Program-made: the position numbers and the translations under genes
Source of the DNA: Subtercola sp. PAMC28395
GTDB taxonomy: Bacteria; Actinomycetota; Actinomycetes; Actinomycetales; Microbacteriaceae
Reading direction: 5' to 3'
Length of the DNA stretch: 64,000 nt
Assembly: GCF_018889995.1 (NCBI RefSeq)
Contig: NZ_CP076547.1
Span: 2,232,001 to 2,296,000 of the forward strand
Notes under the pieces: model-generated
Database searches by the model: none
Seen by the model: the letters and a program-made list of their open reading frames with translations, nothing else
Told to the model about the DNA's origin: nothing
Part shown: piece after piece, positions 55,305-64,000 of the stretch
How positions within the stretch are numbered: the stretch's first letter is position 1
How the letters are laid out: every line of letters starts with the position of its first letter

Positions 55305-56225
55305 GTGGAGTCACGCCAACTGCCGGTGCCTGATGGCCTCGACGGCATGCGGGTGGATGCCGGTCTCGCCCGACTTCTGGGATTCTCTCGCAGCTTCGCC
55401 GCAGAGGTCGCCGACGCCGGGGGAGTGAGTGTCGACGGGCGTGTGCTCGGCAAATCCGACAAACTCCGGTCAGACAGCTGGCTCGAAGTCAGCTGGGCGC
55501 CCCGGGAAGAGGTGCGCATCATCCCGACGCCGGTCGAGAACCTCACCGTCATCTACGACGACGACGACATCGTAGTGATCGACAAGCCCGTCGGGGTGGC
55601 GGCGCACCCCTCCGTGGGCTGGACCGGCCCGACCGTTCTCGGCGCCCTGGCCGCTGCGGGCTTTCGAATCTCCACGTCGGGTGCGGCCGAGCGTGCCGGC
55701 ATCGTGCATCGACTCGATGCGGGCACCAGCGGCCTGATGGTTGTCGCCAAGAGCGAAGACGCCTACACCTGGTTGAAGCGACTGTTCCACGATCGAGAGG
55801 TAGACAAGATCTACCATGCGGTCGTCCAGGGTCACCCGGACCCTCTGGCCGGCACGATCGACGCACCGATCGGCCGCCACCCGAGATCCGACTGGAAGTT
55901 CGCGGTCGTCGCCTCGGGTAAACCGTCGGTGACGCACTACGAGACGATCGAGGCGTTCCCGAGCGCATCGCTGCTCGAGATCCACCTGGAGACGGGCCGA
56001 ACGCACCAGATCCGTGTGCACATGGCGGCCCAGCGTCACCCGTGCGTCGGCGATGCGATGTATGGCGCCGACCCCACCATTTCGGCCCGGCTGGGGCTCG
56101 AAAGGCAGTGGTTGCACGCCCTGAAGCTCGGTTTCGAGCATCCATCGTCGCGGGAGTACGTGTCGTTCGAATCGACCTACCCGGCAGACCTGCAACACGC
56201 GCTGGATGTACTCCGGGCCGACTGA
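55305..56225 (+). CDS. RluA-family ribosomal pseudouridine synthase
   Basis: 306 aa. An N-terminal S4-like domain (about 10-75: [19 protein letters not shown]) and the pseudouridylase domain with catalytic Asp in [18 protein letters not shown] (about 140-157) are present; [11 protein letters not shown] is the third motif. It belongs to the RluD/RluC type that modifies 23S rRNA. GTG 55305 is two bases behind lspA, the common lspA-rluD arrangement. Confidence 0.93.
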   Translation: MESRQLPVPDGLDGMRVDAGLARLLGFSRSFAAEVADAGGVSVDGRVLGKSDKLRSDSWLEVSWAPREEVRIIPTPVENLTVIYDDDDIVVIDKPVGVAAHPSVGWTGPTVLGALAAAGFRISTSGAAERAGIVHRLDAGTSGLMVVAKSEDAYTWLKRLFHDREVDKIYHAVVQGHPDPLAGTIDAPIGRHPRSDWKFAVVASGKPSVTHYETIEAFPSASLLEIHLETGRTHQIRVHMAAQRHPCVGDAMYGADPTISARLGLERQWLHALKLGFEHPSSREYVSFESTYPADLQHALDVLRAD

Positions 56226-56283
56226 GTCTCGCTGCCGGAGGGTAAACTGAATCCCTCGACCTCGACAGCTAGCCGGAGAATCT

Positions 56284-59200
56284 GTGCCCCCCCAGAGCGA
56301 TTCATTTGTTCATCTTCACGTGCACAGTGAATACTCCATGCTCGATGGTGCCGCACGGGTGAAACCCCTGATCGAAGCGGCAGTCGAGCAGGGAATGCCC
56401 GCTGTCGCGGTCACCGACCACGGCAATGTCTTCGGTGCGTTCGACTTCTGGAAGACGGCGACCGAGGCCGGTATCAAGCCCATCATCGGTACCGAGGCCT
56501 ACATCACGCCCGGCACGGCCCGGGGCGACAAGACCCGGGTGAAGTGGGGCGGCCCGAACTCGGGGCGCGACGACGTGTCGGGCTCCGGCGCGTACACCCA
56601 CATGACCCTCCTGAGCGAGAACACGGCCGGCATGCACAACCTGTTCCGGTTGTCGTCACGCGCGTCGCTCGAGGGCTACTACTTCAAGCCGCGGATGGAT
56701 CGCGAACTGCTCTCCGAGTACTCCAACGGCCTGATCGCTACGACCGGATGCCCGTCTGGCGAAGTGCAGACGAGGCTGCGTCTCGGGCAGTACGACGAGG
56801 CCGTCAAGGCGGCCGCCGACTTTCGCGACATCTTCGGGGCCGAGAACTACTTCTGCGAGATCATGGACCACGGGCTCGGCATCGAGCGACAGATCATGAG
56901 CGACCTGCTGCGGCTCGCGGGAGACCTCGACCTGCCCCTGGTGGCGACGAACGACCTGCACTACACGCACGCCCACGACGCCACGAGCCACGCGGCGCTG
57001 CTCTGCGTGCAGTCGGGCTCCACCCTGAGCGACCCGAACCGGTTCAAGTTCGATGCCGACGAGTTCTACCTGAAGAGTGCCGCAGAGATGCGCCAGATCT
57101 TCCGTGATCACCCCGACGCGTGCGACAACACCCTGCTCATCGCCGAGCGGTGCGAGGTGGCCTTCAACACCGCGGCGAACTACATGCCCCGGTACCCAGT
57201 GCCAGCAGGCGAGACCGAAGACACCTGGTTCATCAAGGAGGTCGAGAAGGGCCTCGTCGAGCGGTACCCGAACGGTATCTCACCCGAGGTGAGGGCTCGT
57301 GCCGACTACGAGGTCGGCGTCATCGTGCAGATGGGCTTTCCCGGGTACTTCCTCGTGGTCGCCGACTTCATCAACTGGTCCAAGAACAACGGCATCCGCG
57401 TGGGCCCGGGCCGCGGCTCGGGTGCCGGATCGATGGCTGCCTACGCCATGCGCATCACCGACCTCGACCCGCTGCGTCACGGGCTCATCTTCGAGAGATT
57501 CCTCAACCCCGACCGCGTGTCTATGCCCGACTTCGACGTCGACTTCGACGACCGGCGCCGCGGTGAGGTCATCCGCTACGTCACCGAGAAGTACGGCGAC
57601 GAGCGCGTGGCGCAGATCGTCACCTATGGCACGATCAAGGCCAAACAGGCACTCAAAGACAGCTCGCGCGTTCTCGGGTTCCCCTACGGCATGGGCGAGA
57701 AGCTCACCAAGGCCATGCCGCCGCCCATCATGGGCAAAGACATTCCGCTCTCGGGAATCTTCGACCGCGATCATCCACGCTTCAAAGAGGCGGCCGATGT
57801 GCGGGCTGTCATCGAGGCCGACCCAGAGGCGCGCACGGTCTTCGAGACAGCCGTCGGCATCGAGAACCTCAAGCGCCAGTGGGGCGTTCATGCGGCCGGC
57901 GTGATCATGTCGAGCGACCCCCTGATCGACATCATCCCGATCATGAAGCGCGAACAGGACGGCCAGATCGTCACGCAGTTCGACTACCCGGCCTGCGAGT
58001 CGCTCGGGTTGATCAAGATGGACTTCCTCGGGCTTCGAAACCTCACGATCATCGACGACGCGCTCGACAACATCGAGTCGAACCGCGGGTTCCGGCCCGT
58101 GCTCGAAGAGCTCGAGCTCGACGACGTGGCGGCATACGAGCTGCTGGCCAGGGGAGACACCCTCGGTGTCTTCCAGCTCGACGGTGGGCCGATGCGGTCG
58201 TTGCTGCGCCTCATGAAGCCCGACAACTTCGAAGACATCTCCGCCATTCTGGCGCTCTACCGCCCCGGGCCGATGGGTGCCGACTCGCACACGAACTACG
58301 CGCTGCGCAAGAACGGACTGCAGCAGGTCACCCCGATCCATCCGGAGCTCGAGGAACCCCTGCTCGAAGTGCTCGGCACAACCTACGGCCTGATCGTGTA
58401 CCAGGAGCAGGTGATGTCGATCGCACAGAAGCTCGGAGGGTTCACCCTTGCCCAGGCCGACCTCCTGCGCCGGGCCATGGGCAAGAAGAAGAAATCAGAG
58501 CTCGACAAGCAGTACGAGGGTTTCTCCGCCGGCATGCACGCCAACGGCTATTCCGAAGCCGCCGTCAAGACGCTCTGGGACATCCTGTTGCCGTTCTCCG
58601 ACTACGCCTTCAACAAGGCGCACTCGGCCGCGTACGGGGTCATCTCGTACTGGACGGCGTACCTCAAGGCCCACTATCCGGCCGAGTACATGGCAGCGCT
58701 GCTCACCAGTGTCGGCGACTCGAAAGACAAGTCGGCGATCTACCTCAACGAATGCCGTCGCATGAACATCACGGTGCTGCCGCCCGACGTCAATGAGTCG
58801 ATCGGCTTCTTCGCGGCCGTCGGCGAAGACATCCGTTTCGGCATGGGTGCCGTGCGAAATGTCGGCGCGAACGTCGTCGAAGGCGTCAAGCAGGCCAGGG
58901 AGTCCAAGGGGCGGTTCACCTCGTTCCACGACTTCCTCCAGAAGATCCCGCTTTCCGCCGCGAACAAGCGCACCATCGAGTCGCTCATCAAAGCCGGAGC
59001 GTTCGACTCCCTCGGTGACACCCGCAGGGCGCTCGTCGAGATCCATGAGGGTGCAGTCGAAGCGGCCGTGAGCGAAAAGCGCGCTGAGGCGAACGGCCAG
59101 GTCGGTTTCGACTTCGACTCGCTGTGGGATGCCCCGCAGGACAACCGGCAGGTTCCCGACAGGCCGGAGTGGTCGAAGAGAGACAAACTCGCGTTCGAGC

Positions 59201-59805
59201 GCGACATGCTCGGGCTCTATGTCTCCGATCATCCCCTCGCCGGCCTCGAGATTCCGCTCGCCAAGCACGCCTCTGTGACGATCAGTGAGCTCCTGATGAG
59301 CGAGCAGGTGACAGACGGCGACACTGTCACCGTGGCTGGCCTGATCACGAACGTGCAGCACCGGGTCGCGCGCAACTCCGGCAACCAGTACGGCTCTGTC
59401 GTGATCGAGGACTTCGGCGGGGAGATCACCGCCATGTTCATGGGCAAGGCGTACCAGGAGTTCGCCCCCGCCCTCACGAACGACGCCATCGTGGTCGTGC
59501 GGGGCCGCGTGAGCATGCGCGACGACGGCATGAACCTGCACGCGTTCAACGTCTTCAGCCCCGACCTCGGGCAGGCAGACGGCGGCGGGCCGATAGAGAT
59601 TTCGATGGCCGAGGCCCGGGCCACCACTGAGACGGTGCAGGCGCTCAACGACGTGCTGATCCGCCACTCCGGCGACAACGAAGTTCGTCTCAAGCTCATC
59701 AAGGGCCAGACGGCACGCGTGTTCGAGATCCCGTTCCGGGTGCGTGTGACGGCCGATCTCTATGGCGAACTGAAGTCCCTGCTCGGCCCCTCCTGCCTCA
59801 CCTGA
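56284..59805 (+). CDS. dnaE: DNA polymerase III subunit alpha
   Basis: 1173 aa replicative polymerase of the DnaE1 type. PHP domain at the N-terminus (FVHLHVHSEYSMLDGA; AVTDHGNVFG). The palm has GPGRGSGAGSM and catalytic aspartates in PDFDVDF. YQEQVMSIAQKLGGF and RRAMGKKK lie in the thumb/fingers, a tandem helix-hairpin-helix at about 860-900, and an OB fold near 1020-1090 (VTVAGLITNVQHR). GTG 56284 with CCGGAGA upstream. Confidence 0.98.
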   Translation: MPPQSDSFVHLHVHSEYSMLDGAARVKPLIEAAVEQGMPAVAVTDHGNVFGAFDFWKTATEAGIKPIIGTEAYITPGTARGDKTRVKWGGPNSGRDDVSGSGAYTHMTLLSENTAGMHNLFRLSSRASLEGYYFKPRMDRELLSEYSNGLIATTGCPSGEVQTRLRLGQYDEAVKAAADFRDIFGAENYFCEIMDHGLGIERQIMSDLLRLAGDLDLPLVATNDLHYTHAHDATSHAALLCVQSGSTLSDPNRFKFDADEFYLKSAAEMRQIFRDHPDACDNTLLIAERCEVAFNTAANYMPRYPVPAGETEDTWFIKEVEKGLVERYPNGISPEVRARADYEVGVIVQMGFPGYFLVVADFINWSKNNGIRVGPGRGSGAGSMAAYAMRITDLDPLRHGLIFERFLNPDRVSMPDFDVDFDDRRRGEVIRYVTEKYGDERVAQIVTYGTIKAKQALKDSSRVLGFPYGMGEKLTKAMPPPIMGKDIPLSGIFDRDHPRFKEAADVRAVIEADPEARTVFETAVGIENLKRQWGVHAAGVIMSSDPLIDIIPIMKREQDGQIVTQFDYPACESLGLIKMDFLGLRNLTIIDDALDNIESNRGFRPVLEELELDDVAAYELLARGDTLGVFQLDGGPMRSLLRLMKPDNFEDISAILALYRPGPMGADSHTNYALRKNGLQQVTPIHPELEEPLLEVLGTTYGLIVYQEQVMSIAQKLGGFTLAQADLLRRAMGKKKKSELDKQYEGFSAGMHANGYSEAAVKTLWDILLPFSDYAFNKAHSAAYGVISYWTAYLKAHYPAEYMAALLTSVGDSKDKSAIYLNECRRMNITVLPPDVNESIGFFAAVGEDIRFGMGAVRNVGANVVEGVKQARESKGRFTSFHDFLQKIPLSAANKRTIESLIKAGAFDSLGDTRRALVEIHEGAVEAAVSEKRAEANGQVGFDFDSLWDAPQDNRQVPDRPEWSKRDKLAFERDMLGLYVSDHPLAGLEIPLAKHASVTISELLMSEQVTDGDTVTVAGLITNVQHRVARNSGNQYGSVVIEDFGGEITAMFMGKAYQEFAPALTNDAIVVVRGRVSMRDDGMNLHAFNVFSPDLGQADGGGPIEISMAEARATTETVQALNDVLIRHSGDNEVRLKLIKGQTARVFEIPFRVRVTADLYGELKSLLGPSCLT

Positions 59806-59814
59806 GCACCGGGG

Positions 59815-59860
59815 GGTTTCGATACGCACCACTGCGTGGGGCGACTCAACCGGCGAGCGT
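59815..59860. repeat. possible interspersed intergenic element
   Basis: GGTTTCGATACGCACC...GTGGGGCGACTCAACCGGCG, in the 69-bp gap between dnaE and hisD. It looks like the GTTTCGATACGC...CTCAACC elements that I recall being dispersed in Microbacteriaceae genomes. A related piece (CTACTCAACCGGCTG) is at about 21636-21650. No second full copy is in the window. Confidence 0.4.
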
Positions 59861-59874
59861 AGAATTGGGACGCC

Positions 59875-61182
59875 ATGATCCAGACGATTGACTTGCGGGG
59901 ACTGACCCCGAGCCGTGCCGAATTCCTCGACCTCGTTCCGCGGGCGGTGACAGATGTCTCCGTCGCCCAGGGGGCCGCGGAGGCGCTCATCGACGATGTG
60001 CGCGAGCGTGGAGCCGAGGCCCTGCGTGCGCAGGCTGTGCGGTTCGACGGGGCAGAGGCCGCGAGCATCCGGGTGCCGCAGAGCGATATCGACGATGCCG
60101 TTGCCACTCTCGATGCCGACGTTCGGGTTGCCCTCGAAGAAGCGATTGATCGTGTTCGTTCTGCGACCGCAGCTCAGATCCCGCCAGCCCAGAGTACTGT
60201 CCTGGGCGACGGCGCTGTGGTCGAGCAGCGCTGGCAGCCGGTCGACCGGGTCGGACTGTACGTGCCGGGCGGCAAGGCCGTCTACCCGTCGAGCGTGGTC
60301 ATGAACGTCGTACCTGCGCAGGCCGCGGGCGTGGAATCGATTGCGCTCGCCTCCCCGCCCCAGGTGGAGTTCGGCGGTCGTGTACACCCCACGATTCTCG
60401 GCGCTGCCGGGCTGCTGGGCATCACGGAGGTCTACGCGATGGGTGGGGCAGGCGCAATCGGCGCACTGGCCTACGGTGTCTCCGACATCGGGCTCGAACC
60501 TGTGCAGATCATCACGGGGCCGGGAAACGTCTACGTTGCCGCAGCCAAGAGACTGGTTCGCGGGCGCACAGGGATCGACTCCGAAGCCGGACCGACCGAG
60601 ATTCTCATCATTGCCGACGAGACGGCGAACGCGAGATACGTTGCAGCAGACCTGGTCAGCCAGGCCGAGCACGACGAACTGGCCGCCGCGGTGCTGGTGA
60701 CGAATTCGCCGGCGTTCGCCGATGAGGTTCGACTTGAACTTGAAGGTTGCGCGAACTCGACGCTGCACTCGGAGCGAGTACTGATCGCCCTGCGTGGGCA
60801 GCAGTCGGCGATCGTGCTGGTGGACGACCTGGCTGCGGCCGCCCGCTTCAGCGACGCCTACGGGCCCGAACACCTGGAGATCCAGGTTGCGGATTCCGAT
60901 GCCGTGCTGGCGGGCATCCACTCGGCCGGTGCCATTTTCATCGGTGCCTACGCGCCAGTGAGCCTCGGGGATTACCTCGCAGGGTCGAACCACGTGCTGC
61001 CGACGGGCGGGCAATCTCGTTTCTCGTCAGGACTCGGGGCCTACACGTTCCTGAAGCCCCAGCAGGTCATCCGGTACGACCGGGATGCGCTCGAGGCTGT
61101 GAGCCAGAACATCCACGCCCTGGCGACCTCAGAGAACCTGCCGGCACACGCCGAGGCTGTCGCTGCCCGCTTTCCCCGCTAA
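59875..61182 (+). CDS. hisD: histidinol dehydrogenase
   Basis: 435 aa. VPGGKAVYPSSVVMNVVPA, GGAGAIGALAYG, GPGNVYVAAAKR, DSEAGPTEILIIAD and LVSQAEHD are the family signatures with Zn ligands. It performs the last two oxidations of histidine synthesis (histidinol to histidine, NAD). No other his gene follows in this window; nrdR comes next, so hisD may start an operon interrupted by regulators here. Confidence 0.97.
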   Translation: MIQTIDLRGLTPSRAEFLDLVPRAVTDVSVAQGAAEALIDDVRERGAEALRAQAVRFDGAEAASIRVPQSDIDDAVATLDADVRVALEEAIDRVRSATAAQIPPAQSTVLGDGAVVEQRWQPVDRVGLYVPGGKAVYPSSVVMNVVPAQAAGVESIALASPPQVEFGGRVHPTILGAAGLLGITEVYAMGGAGAIGALAYGVSDIGLEPVQIITGPGNVYVAAAKRLVRGRTGIDSEAGPTEILIIADETANARYVAADLVSQAEHDELAAAVLVTNSPAFADEVRLELEGCANSTLHSERVLIALRGQQSAIVLVDDLAAAARFSDAYGPEHLEIQVADSDAVLAGIHSAGAIFIGAYAPVSLGDYLAGSNHVLPTGGQSRFSSGLGAYTFLKPQQVIRYDRDALEAVSQNIHALATSENLPAHAEAVAARFPR

Positions 61183-61194
61183 ACTGGGCCCACC

Positions 61195-61668
61195 ATGTAT
61201 TGCCCGTATTGCCGGTACCCCGATTCGCGCGTCGTCGATTCGCGTACCACCGACGACGGTGTGGCGATCAGGCGGCGACGGCAGTGCCCCGACTGCGGGC
61301 GGCGCTTCAGCACGACAGAGACGGCGAGTCTCAGCGTGATCAAGCGCAGCGGTGTCGTCGTGCCGTTCAGCCGCGAGAAGATCATGAACGGTGTGCGCAA
61401 GGCCTGCCAGGGTCGGCCCGTCACAGACTCCGACCTGGCCGTGCTGGCGCAACGGGTCGAAGAGGCCGTGCGTTCCACGGGTGCAGCCCAGGTCGAGGCG
61501 AACGACATCGGCCTCGCCATTCTGCAACCGCTCCGTGAGCTCGACGAGGTCGCCTACCTGCGGTTCGCGAGCGTCTACCAGGCATTCGATTCGCTCGAGG
61601 ACTTCGAAGCCGCGATCACGCTGCTGCGCGTCGAACACTCGTCGGCTCCTGCCGCGCCGGCCGAGTAG
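61195..61668 (+). CDS. nrdR: transcriptional repressor NrdR
   Basis: 157 aa. Zinc ribbon CPYC...CPDC (about 3-34) with [17 protein letters not shown], and an ATP-cone (about 48-138: [23 protein letters not shown]). It represses ribonucleotide reductase genes when bound to dATP/ATP. Its targets (NrdR boxes, nrdEF or nrdJ) are not in this window. The ATG follows hisD by 12 bp. Confidence 0.97.
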   Translation: MYCPYCRYPDSRVVDSRTTDDGVAIRRRRQCPDCGRRFSTTETASLSVIKRSGVVVPFSREKIMNGVRKACQGRPVTDSDLAVLAQRVEEAVRSTGAAQVEANDIGLAILQPLRELDEVAYLRFASVYQAFDSLEDFEAAITLLRVEHSSAPAAPAE

Positions 61669-61677
61669 AGCTGCCGT

Positions 61678-62733
61678 TTGGTGTACGCCTTCTTCTTTCG
61701 CCACGTCTTGTCGCGGCTCGACCCTGAACGCGCCCACCACCTGGCGTTCGACGTCATCAGGGCGATTCCCCGTTCGGGTTTCGCGTCGCTGGTTCGTCGT
61801 TACACAGCTCCGGATGCCTCGCTCGCTGTTCGCGCGCTCGGGCTCGAATTCGAATCTCCCTTCGGTGTTGCCGCCGGTTTCGACAAAGACGGCAGGGCGA
61901 TCGTGGGCCTGGGCCTCCTGGGCTTCGGCCACGTCGAGGTCGGCACTCTGACGGCGAAAGCCCAGCCGGGCAATGAGAAACCCCGACTGTTCAGGCTGGT
62001 GCCCGACCGTGCCGTGATCAACCGCATGGGTTTCAACAACGGGGGAGCAGCATCCGCCGCCCTTCGCATCGCCCAGACGACCAGCGCTTCATGGCGACCG
62101 ATCGTCGGGATCAATATCGGCAAGAGCCGGGTGGTCGACGTCGCCGACGCGATCGACGACTACCGGTCGAGCGCCAGGGCCCTCGCGCCCGTAGCCGACT
62201 ATCTCGTCGTCAACGTGAGTTCACCCAACACGCCGGGGCTCAGAGGGCTGCAGGAGCTCGACAAGCTCGCACCCCTGCTTACCGCCGTGCGTGAAGAGGC
62301 CGGCCCGGTGCCGCTGCTGGTGAAGATCGCTCCCGACCTGAGTGACGACGAGGTGCGCCGCATCTCAGAGCTCGCTGTTTCGCTGGGGCTCGATGGGATC
62401 ATCGCAACAAATACGACCATCTCGAGAGACGGGCTGAGGACCGACCCGTCGGTCGTCGATGCGGCAGGTGCCGGAGGGCTTTCCGGCCCGCCTGTTGCAG
62501 CGCGTTCGCTCGAAGTCCTGCGACTCGTGCGTGCAGTGGTTCCTGCGGAGATGTGCGTGATCTCGGTGGGCGGGGTGGAGACCGCGGCCGACGTCGCGGA
62601 GCGTCTCACCGCCGGAGCCACGCTCGTGCAGGGTTACACCGCGTTCCTGTATCGCGGCCCGTTCTGGGCTCGTGAGGTCAACCGTGGGCTCGCGCGAATC
62701 GGCCGGCGCCAGGACGCCCAGCGCTCACACTAG
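61678..62733 (+). CDS. pyrD: dihydroorotate dehydrogenase (quinone), class 2
   Basis: 351 aa. The N-terminal amphipathic helices (VYAFFFRHVLSRLDPERAHHLAF) associate with the membrane and accept quinone. FGVAAGFDKDG, MGFNNGG, NVSSPNTPGLRGLQ (catalytic Ser region) and SVGGVETAADV (FMN phosphate) define the class 2 enzyme. It oxidises dihydroorotate in pyrimidine synthesis. The start is TTG 61678 or GTG 61681. Degenerate repeats follow the stop. Confidence 0.96.
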   Translation: MVYAFFFRHVLSRLDPERAHHLAFDVIRAIPRSGFASLVRRYTAPDASLAVRALGLEFESPFGVAAGFDKDGRAIVGLGLLGFGHVEVGTLTAKAQPGNEKPRLFRLVPDRAVINRMGFNNGGAASAALRIAQTTSASWRPIVGINIGKSRVVDVADAIDDYRSSARALAPVADYLVVNVSSPNTPGLRGLQELDKLAPLLTAVREEAGPVPLLVKIAPDLSDDEVRRISELAVSLGLDGIIATNTTISRDGLRTDPSVVDAAGAGGLSGPPVAARSLEVLRLVRAVVPAEMCVISVGGVETAADVAERLTAGATLVQGYTAFLYRGPFWAREVNRGLARIGRRQDAQRSH

Positions 62734-62881
62734 GGCCGGGCACAGCAGATCTGGGGCCCAGATAGCTCGGGATAGCAGAACTGGGCACAGCAGAACCAGG
62801 CAGAACAACAAGGCAGAGCGGAGCAGGGCGCGGTAAAGGCGGGCACAGGAGAACTGCGCCAACTGCAGCCGCTCAGCGAAT
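62734..62881. repeat. degenerate GCACAGCAGAACTGG repeats between convergent genes
   Basis: Several decayed 15-20-bp units around GGGCACAGCAGAACTGG fill the spacer between pyrD and the DUF3043 gene. A 15-bp near-perfect palindrome, ATCTGGGGCCCAGAT, lies at 62749-62763 and could serve as a weak hairpin. No gene is visible. Confidence 0.6.
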
Positions 62882-63448
62882 TCAGCTGGGGAAGTGGCCG
62901 CGCTTGCCCTGGGGCTTCGGCAGGCGCATGGGGCGAAGCTGCAGGGCGCGCATCGCACCGTACCAGCGAAGGCCGCGCTCGAGGGTTCCGTACTTGGCTT
63001 TGAGCCGATTGTTGATCTTGGTGCCCATGATGTAGAGGTCGACGATGACAATGAGCACGAAGCCGTAGAGAACGAGCATGAGGTAGGTCTGGATGCTCTG
63101 GTTCGGCACAAGCGTGAGCAGAATGACGCCGAACATGACGGGGATGATGACCTCGCCGATGCTGAATCGCGCATCGACATACTCGCGTACGTAGCGGCGC
63201 TGGGGGCCCTTGTCGCGGGCCAGGAGGTATTTCTCCTCGCCGGCTGCCATGCCGATGCGGGCCCGTTCGCGAGCTGCCTGGGTCTGGGTCTTCGCTGAGC
63301 GTGCCGCCTCCTTGCGGTCGCTCGGAACGAGCGGACGCTTGCGTGCCGCCTCCTGCTCCTTGCGCGTGGGGGTCGCGTGACCCTTGGTGTTCGCCGCAGA
63401 CTCGTCTGCGACTTCGATCACGTCGGCTGGTGTTTCTCGCTTGGCCAC
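62882..63448 (-). CDS. DUF3043 membrane protein
   Basis: 188 aa. A basic, charged N-terminal half (KGHATPTRKEQEAARKRPL) and LLARDKGPQRRYVREYVDAR are typical of the actinobacterial DUF3043 family. Two hydrophobic helices follow (about 99-118 and 122-142), then a basic tail. The function is unknown. GTG 63448 is preceded by AAGGACTG. It is divergent from the dipeptidase gene at 63508. Confidence 0.92.
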   Translation of the reverse strand: MAKRETPADVIEVADESAANTKGHATPTRKEQEAARKRPLVPSDRKEAARSAKTQTQAARERARIGMAAGEEKYLLARDKGPQRRYVREYVDARFSIGEVIIPVMFGVILLTLVPNQSIQTYLMLVLYGFVLIVIVDLYIMGTKINNRLKAKYGTLERGLRWYGAMRALQLRPMRLPKPQGKRGHFPS

Positions 63449-63507
63449 AGTTCAGTCCTTGAGCTCCGCGGGCTGAAAGAGACAACCTGCCCCTTAAGAT
63501 TACCCGT

Positions 63508-64000
63508 ATGAGCGAGCAACAGAGCACGTCAGACCGGAATTCTCAGGCGATGGAGCGACGCGAGGCGGGCATCCGTTCGGCTGTCGCGGCGGCGTTGCCG
63601 ACGACAGTCGCCGACCTCACCGACCTCATACGCATACCTTCTGTCTCATGGGAGGCGTTCGACCCATCCCAGGTGCGCGCGAGTGCTGAAGCCGTCGCCG
63701 CCCTGTTCGACGGCACAGGCATGTTCGAGCGGGTGACGGTTTCGACTGCGGTGACGGAGTCTGGTGAGAGCGGGCAGCCGGCCGTTCTCGCAACCCGCGC
63801 GGCCCGCAACGGCAGACCGACGGTTCTGCTCTACGCCCACCACGACGTTCAGCCGCCCGGTGACGACGCCGATTGGGACTCGCCGCCATTCGAGCCGACC
63901 GTTCGCGGGGATCGACTGTACGGGCGCGGTTCCGCCGACGACAAAGCCGGTGTGCTCTCCCACGTCGCAGCGGTGCGCGCGCTGGCGGACGTCTACGGCG
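63508..64000 (+). CDS. M20-family dipeptidase (cut by right edge)
   Basis: 164 codons visible. LIRIPSVSWEAFDPSQVR, then YAHHDVQPPGDDADWDSPPFEP with the first metal histidine, and GRGSADDKAGVLSHV with the bridging Asp, identify an M20 dinuclear zinc metallopeptidase of the CNDP/dipeptidase type. The catalytic Glu and the dimerisation domain lie beyond the window. No Shine-Dalgarno precedes ATG 63508; the start codon lies close to CCCTTAAGATTACC, so a leaderless mRNA is possible. Confidence 0.9.
   Translation, partial: MSEQQSTSDRNSQAMERREAGIRSAVAAALPTTVADLTDLIRIPSVSWEAFDPSQVRASAEAVAALFDGTGMFERVTVSTAVTESGESGQPAVLATRAARNGRPTVLLYAHHDVQPPGDDADWDSPPFEPTVRGDRLYGRGSADDKAGVLSHVAAVRALADVYG

Noticed and set aside
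58495..61014. 839-aa minus-strand frame over dnaE and hisD
   Set aside because: Shadow frame; DnaE and HisD are unambiguous on the plus strand.
1..64000. tRNA, rRNA or mobile-element genes
   Set aside because: None was recognised on either strand; the repeats found are local duplications without transposase genes or terminal inverted repeats.

Overview
This is a high-GC chromosomal window from an actinobacterium, most likely a member of Microbacteriaceae. The family-level placement is an inference. It rests on frequent GTG starts, actinobacterial families (DUF3040, DUF3043, DUF3097, GarA, the cell-division MerR regulator FtsR, a PASTA kinase next to an Rv2175c-like protein, class II DAHP synthase), a division and cell-wall (dcw) cluster ending in sepF-yggT-divIVA, and a MurE that lacks the meso-diaminopimelate signature. 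I found no tRNA, rRNA, CRISPR array, transposase or phage gene.

Left part (1-22.5 kb), accessory to semi-conserved. It starts with a metallo-beta-lactamase-fold protein cut by the window edge, then three oxidoreductases (luciferase-like, SDR, aldo/keto reductase). Next come a J-domain protein fused to a degenerate NERD-like domain and an exported M15-like protein followed by 25-bp tandem repeats. From 7.1 to 11.5 kb lies the most interesting locus: a lipoprotein divergent from a small secreted two-cysteine protein, then a 75-79 aa unknown protein, a membrane adaptor with a peptidoglycan-binding domain, an ABC ATPase and an FtsX/MacB-like permease. The last four overlap each other by 4 bp. It looks like a peptide or bacteriocin export island. 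After it come a family often labelled 3-methyladenine glycosylase, an S4 RNA-binding protein, a long coiled-coil protein with a repetitive acidic tail, an HtrA-like protease, an aminotransferase IV / DUF3097 pair, a DUF1295 membrane protein, and GarA-FtsR-MerR.

Middle part (21.6-36.1 kb), metabolism and signalling. It holds an orphan ParA, pyruvate carboxylase, peptide deformylase, a long-chain acyl-CoA synthetase, a ROK sugar kinase with a PlsC-type acyltransferase, class II DAHP synthase, a PASTA Ser/Thr kinase, an Rv2175c-like DNA-binding protein, a polyprenyl diphosphate synthase and a DUF3040 protein. The order DAHP synthase - kinase - Rv2175c - polyprenyl synthase - DUF3040 - mraZ resembles the mycobacterial arrangement.

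Right part (36.2-64 kb), conserved core. The complete dcw cluster runs mraZ-rsmH-ftsL-ftsI-murE-murF-mraY-murD-ftsW-murG-murC-ftsQ-ftsZ-yggS-sepF-yggT-divIVA, with many 4-bp stop/start overlaps and three MraZ-type boxes 10 bp apart in front of mraZ. It is followed by lspA, an RluA-type pseudouridine synthase, dnaE, hisD, nrdR, pyrD, a DUF3043 protein and an M20 dipeptidase cut by the right edge.

A theme across the window is short degenerate tandem repeats (about 10-36 bp) at gene ends. In several cases the repeat unit contains the stop codon of the upstream gene (ends near 5250, 6923, 31546 and 48382), as if gene 3' ends were copied repeatedly.
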